NCBI GenBank assembly: GCA_954871525.1
Contig: OX940866.1
Coordinates: 10,377,001 to 10,441,000, forward strand
Length of the DNA: 64,000 bases
Origin: Parietaria judaica
Lineage: Eukaryota > Streptophyta > Magnoliopsida > Rosales > Urticaceae
Direction of reading: 5' to 3'
Below the pieces are notes generated by a model, which did not search any database, was not told where the DNA came from, and worked only from the letters and a program-made list of their open reading frames with translations. Positions 62,767-64,000 of the stretch are shown one piece after another (within the stretch, counting starts at the first letter, position 1; every line of letters starts with the position of its first letter). The translations under genes and the position numbers were made by a program.

Positions 62767-62773
62767 TATAAAT
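62767..62773 (+). promoter_or_regulatory. TATA box of CHS copy 2
   Basis: TATAAAT, 112 bp upstream of the start codon, followed by ACACA-rich sequence. Confidence 0.6.
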
Positions 62774-62872
62774 ACACACATATGCATTGTGTCACAAACT
62801 CACACATTAATCATTCACAATTGGATTGATCACTTGCAATATTATTTCTCAGAGCAACCAGTCCACGCTTGA

Positions 62873-64000
<1,128 letters not shown>

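Overview
The window is nuclear DNA from a flowering plant, most likely a core eudicot. It has long AT-rich spacers, introns with GT..AG borders, plant-type proteins and a dense load of plant LTR retrotransposons, hAT and Mutator-like elements. The species cannot be named from the sequence alone.

Layout. 1-4328 (+): 3' part of a PB1-domain Raf-like MAPKKK. 4.3-10.6 kb: transposon-rich spacer with a Mutator-like foldback element, a solo LTR and a hAT-like element. 10595-12328 (-): intronless 9-cis-epoxycarotenoid dioxygenase, an abscisic acid biosynthesis gene. 12.3-23.9 kb: spacer with hAT and Mutator-like elements and a decayed Ty1/copia element that a solo LTR has split. 23959-27949 (+): peroxisomal 3-ketoacyl-CoA thiolase in 14 exons. 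28233-29793: a large foldback element. 31536-35212 (-): RING-H2 E3 ligase in 9 coding exons, with several SUMO-interaction-like motifs. 36605-40862 (-): plastid dihydroxy-acid dehydratase in 14 exons. 41-58.7 kb: a retrotransposon block with a complete copia element carrying a target-site duplication, a 2.76 kb solo LTR and a truncated Ty3/gypsy element. 58777-59771 (+): chalcone synthase exon 2 with no exon 1. 62879 to the window end (+): a second chalcone synthase copy with both exons, cut by the window edge.

The five host loci look like unrelated neighbours. They cover stress signalling, ABA synthesis, beta-oxidation, ubiquitin ligation and branched-chain amino acid synthesis. Only the two chalcone synthase copies form a family cluster. 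Their exon 2 sequences differ in an uneven way that suggests gene conversion, and the upstream copy has lost its first exon next to a truncated gypsy element.

I found no clearly new biological system. The strongest leads are the CHS conversion tract and decapitated copy, an LTR promoter with a W-box array and tandem palindromes, a family of foldback Mutator-like elements with 9-bp duplications, a copia element whose LTRs are far better preserved than its interior, and a possible SUMO-targeted ubiquitin ligase. All exon borders were read by eye from splice sites and reading frame, without transcript evidence.
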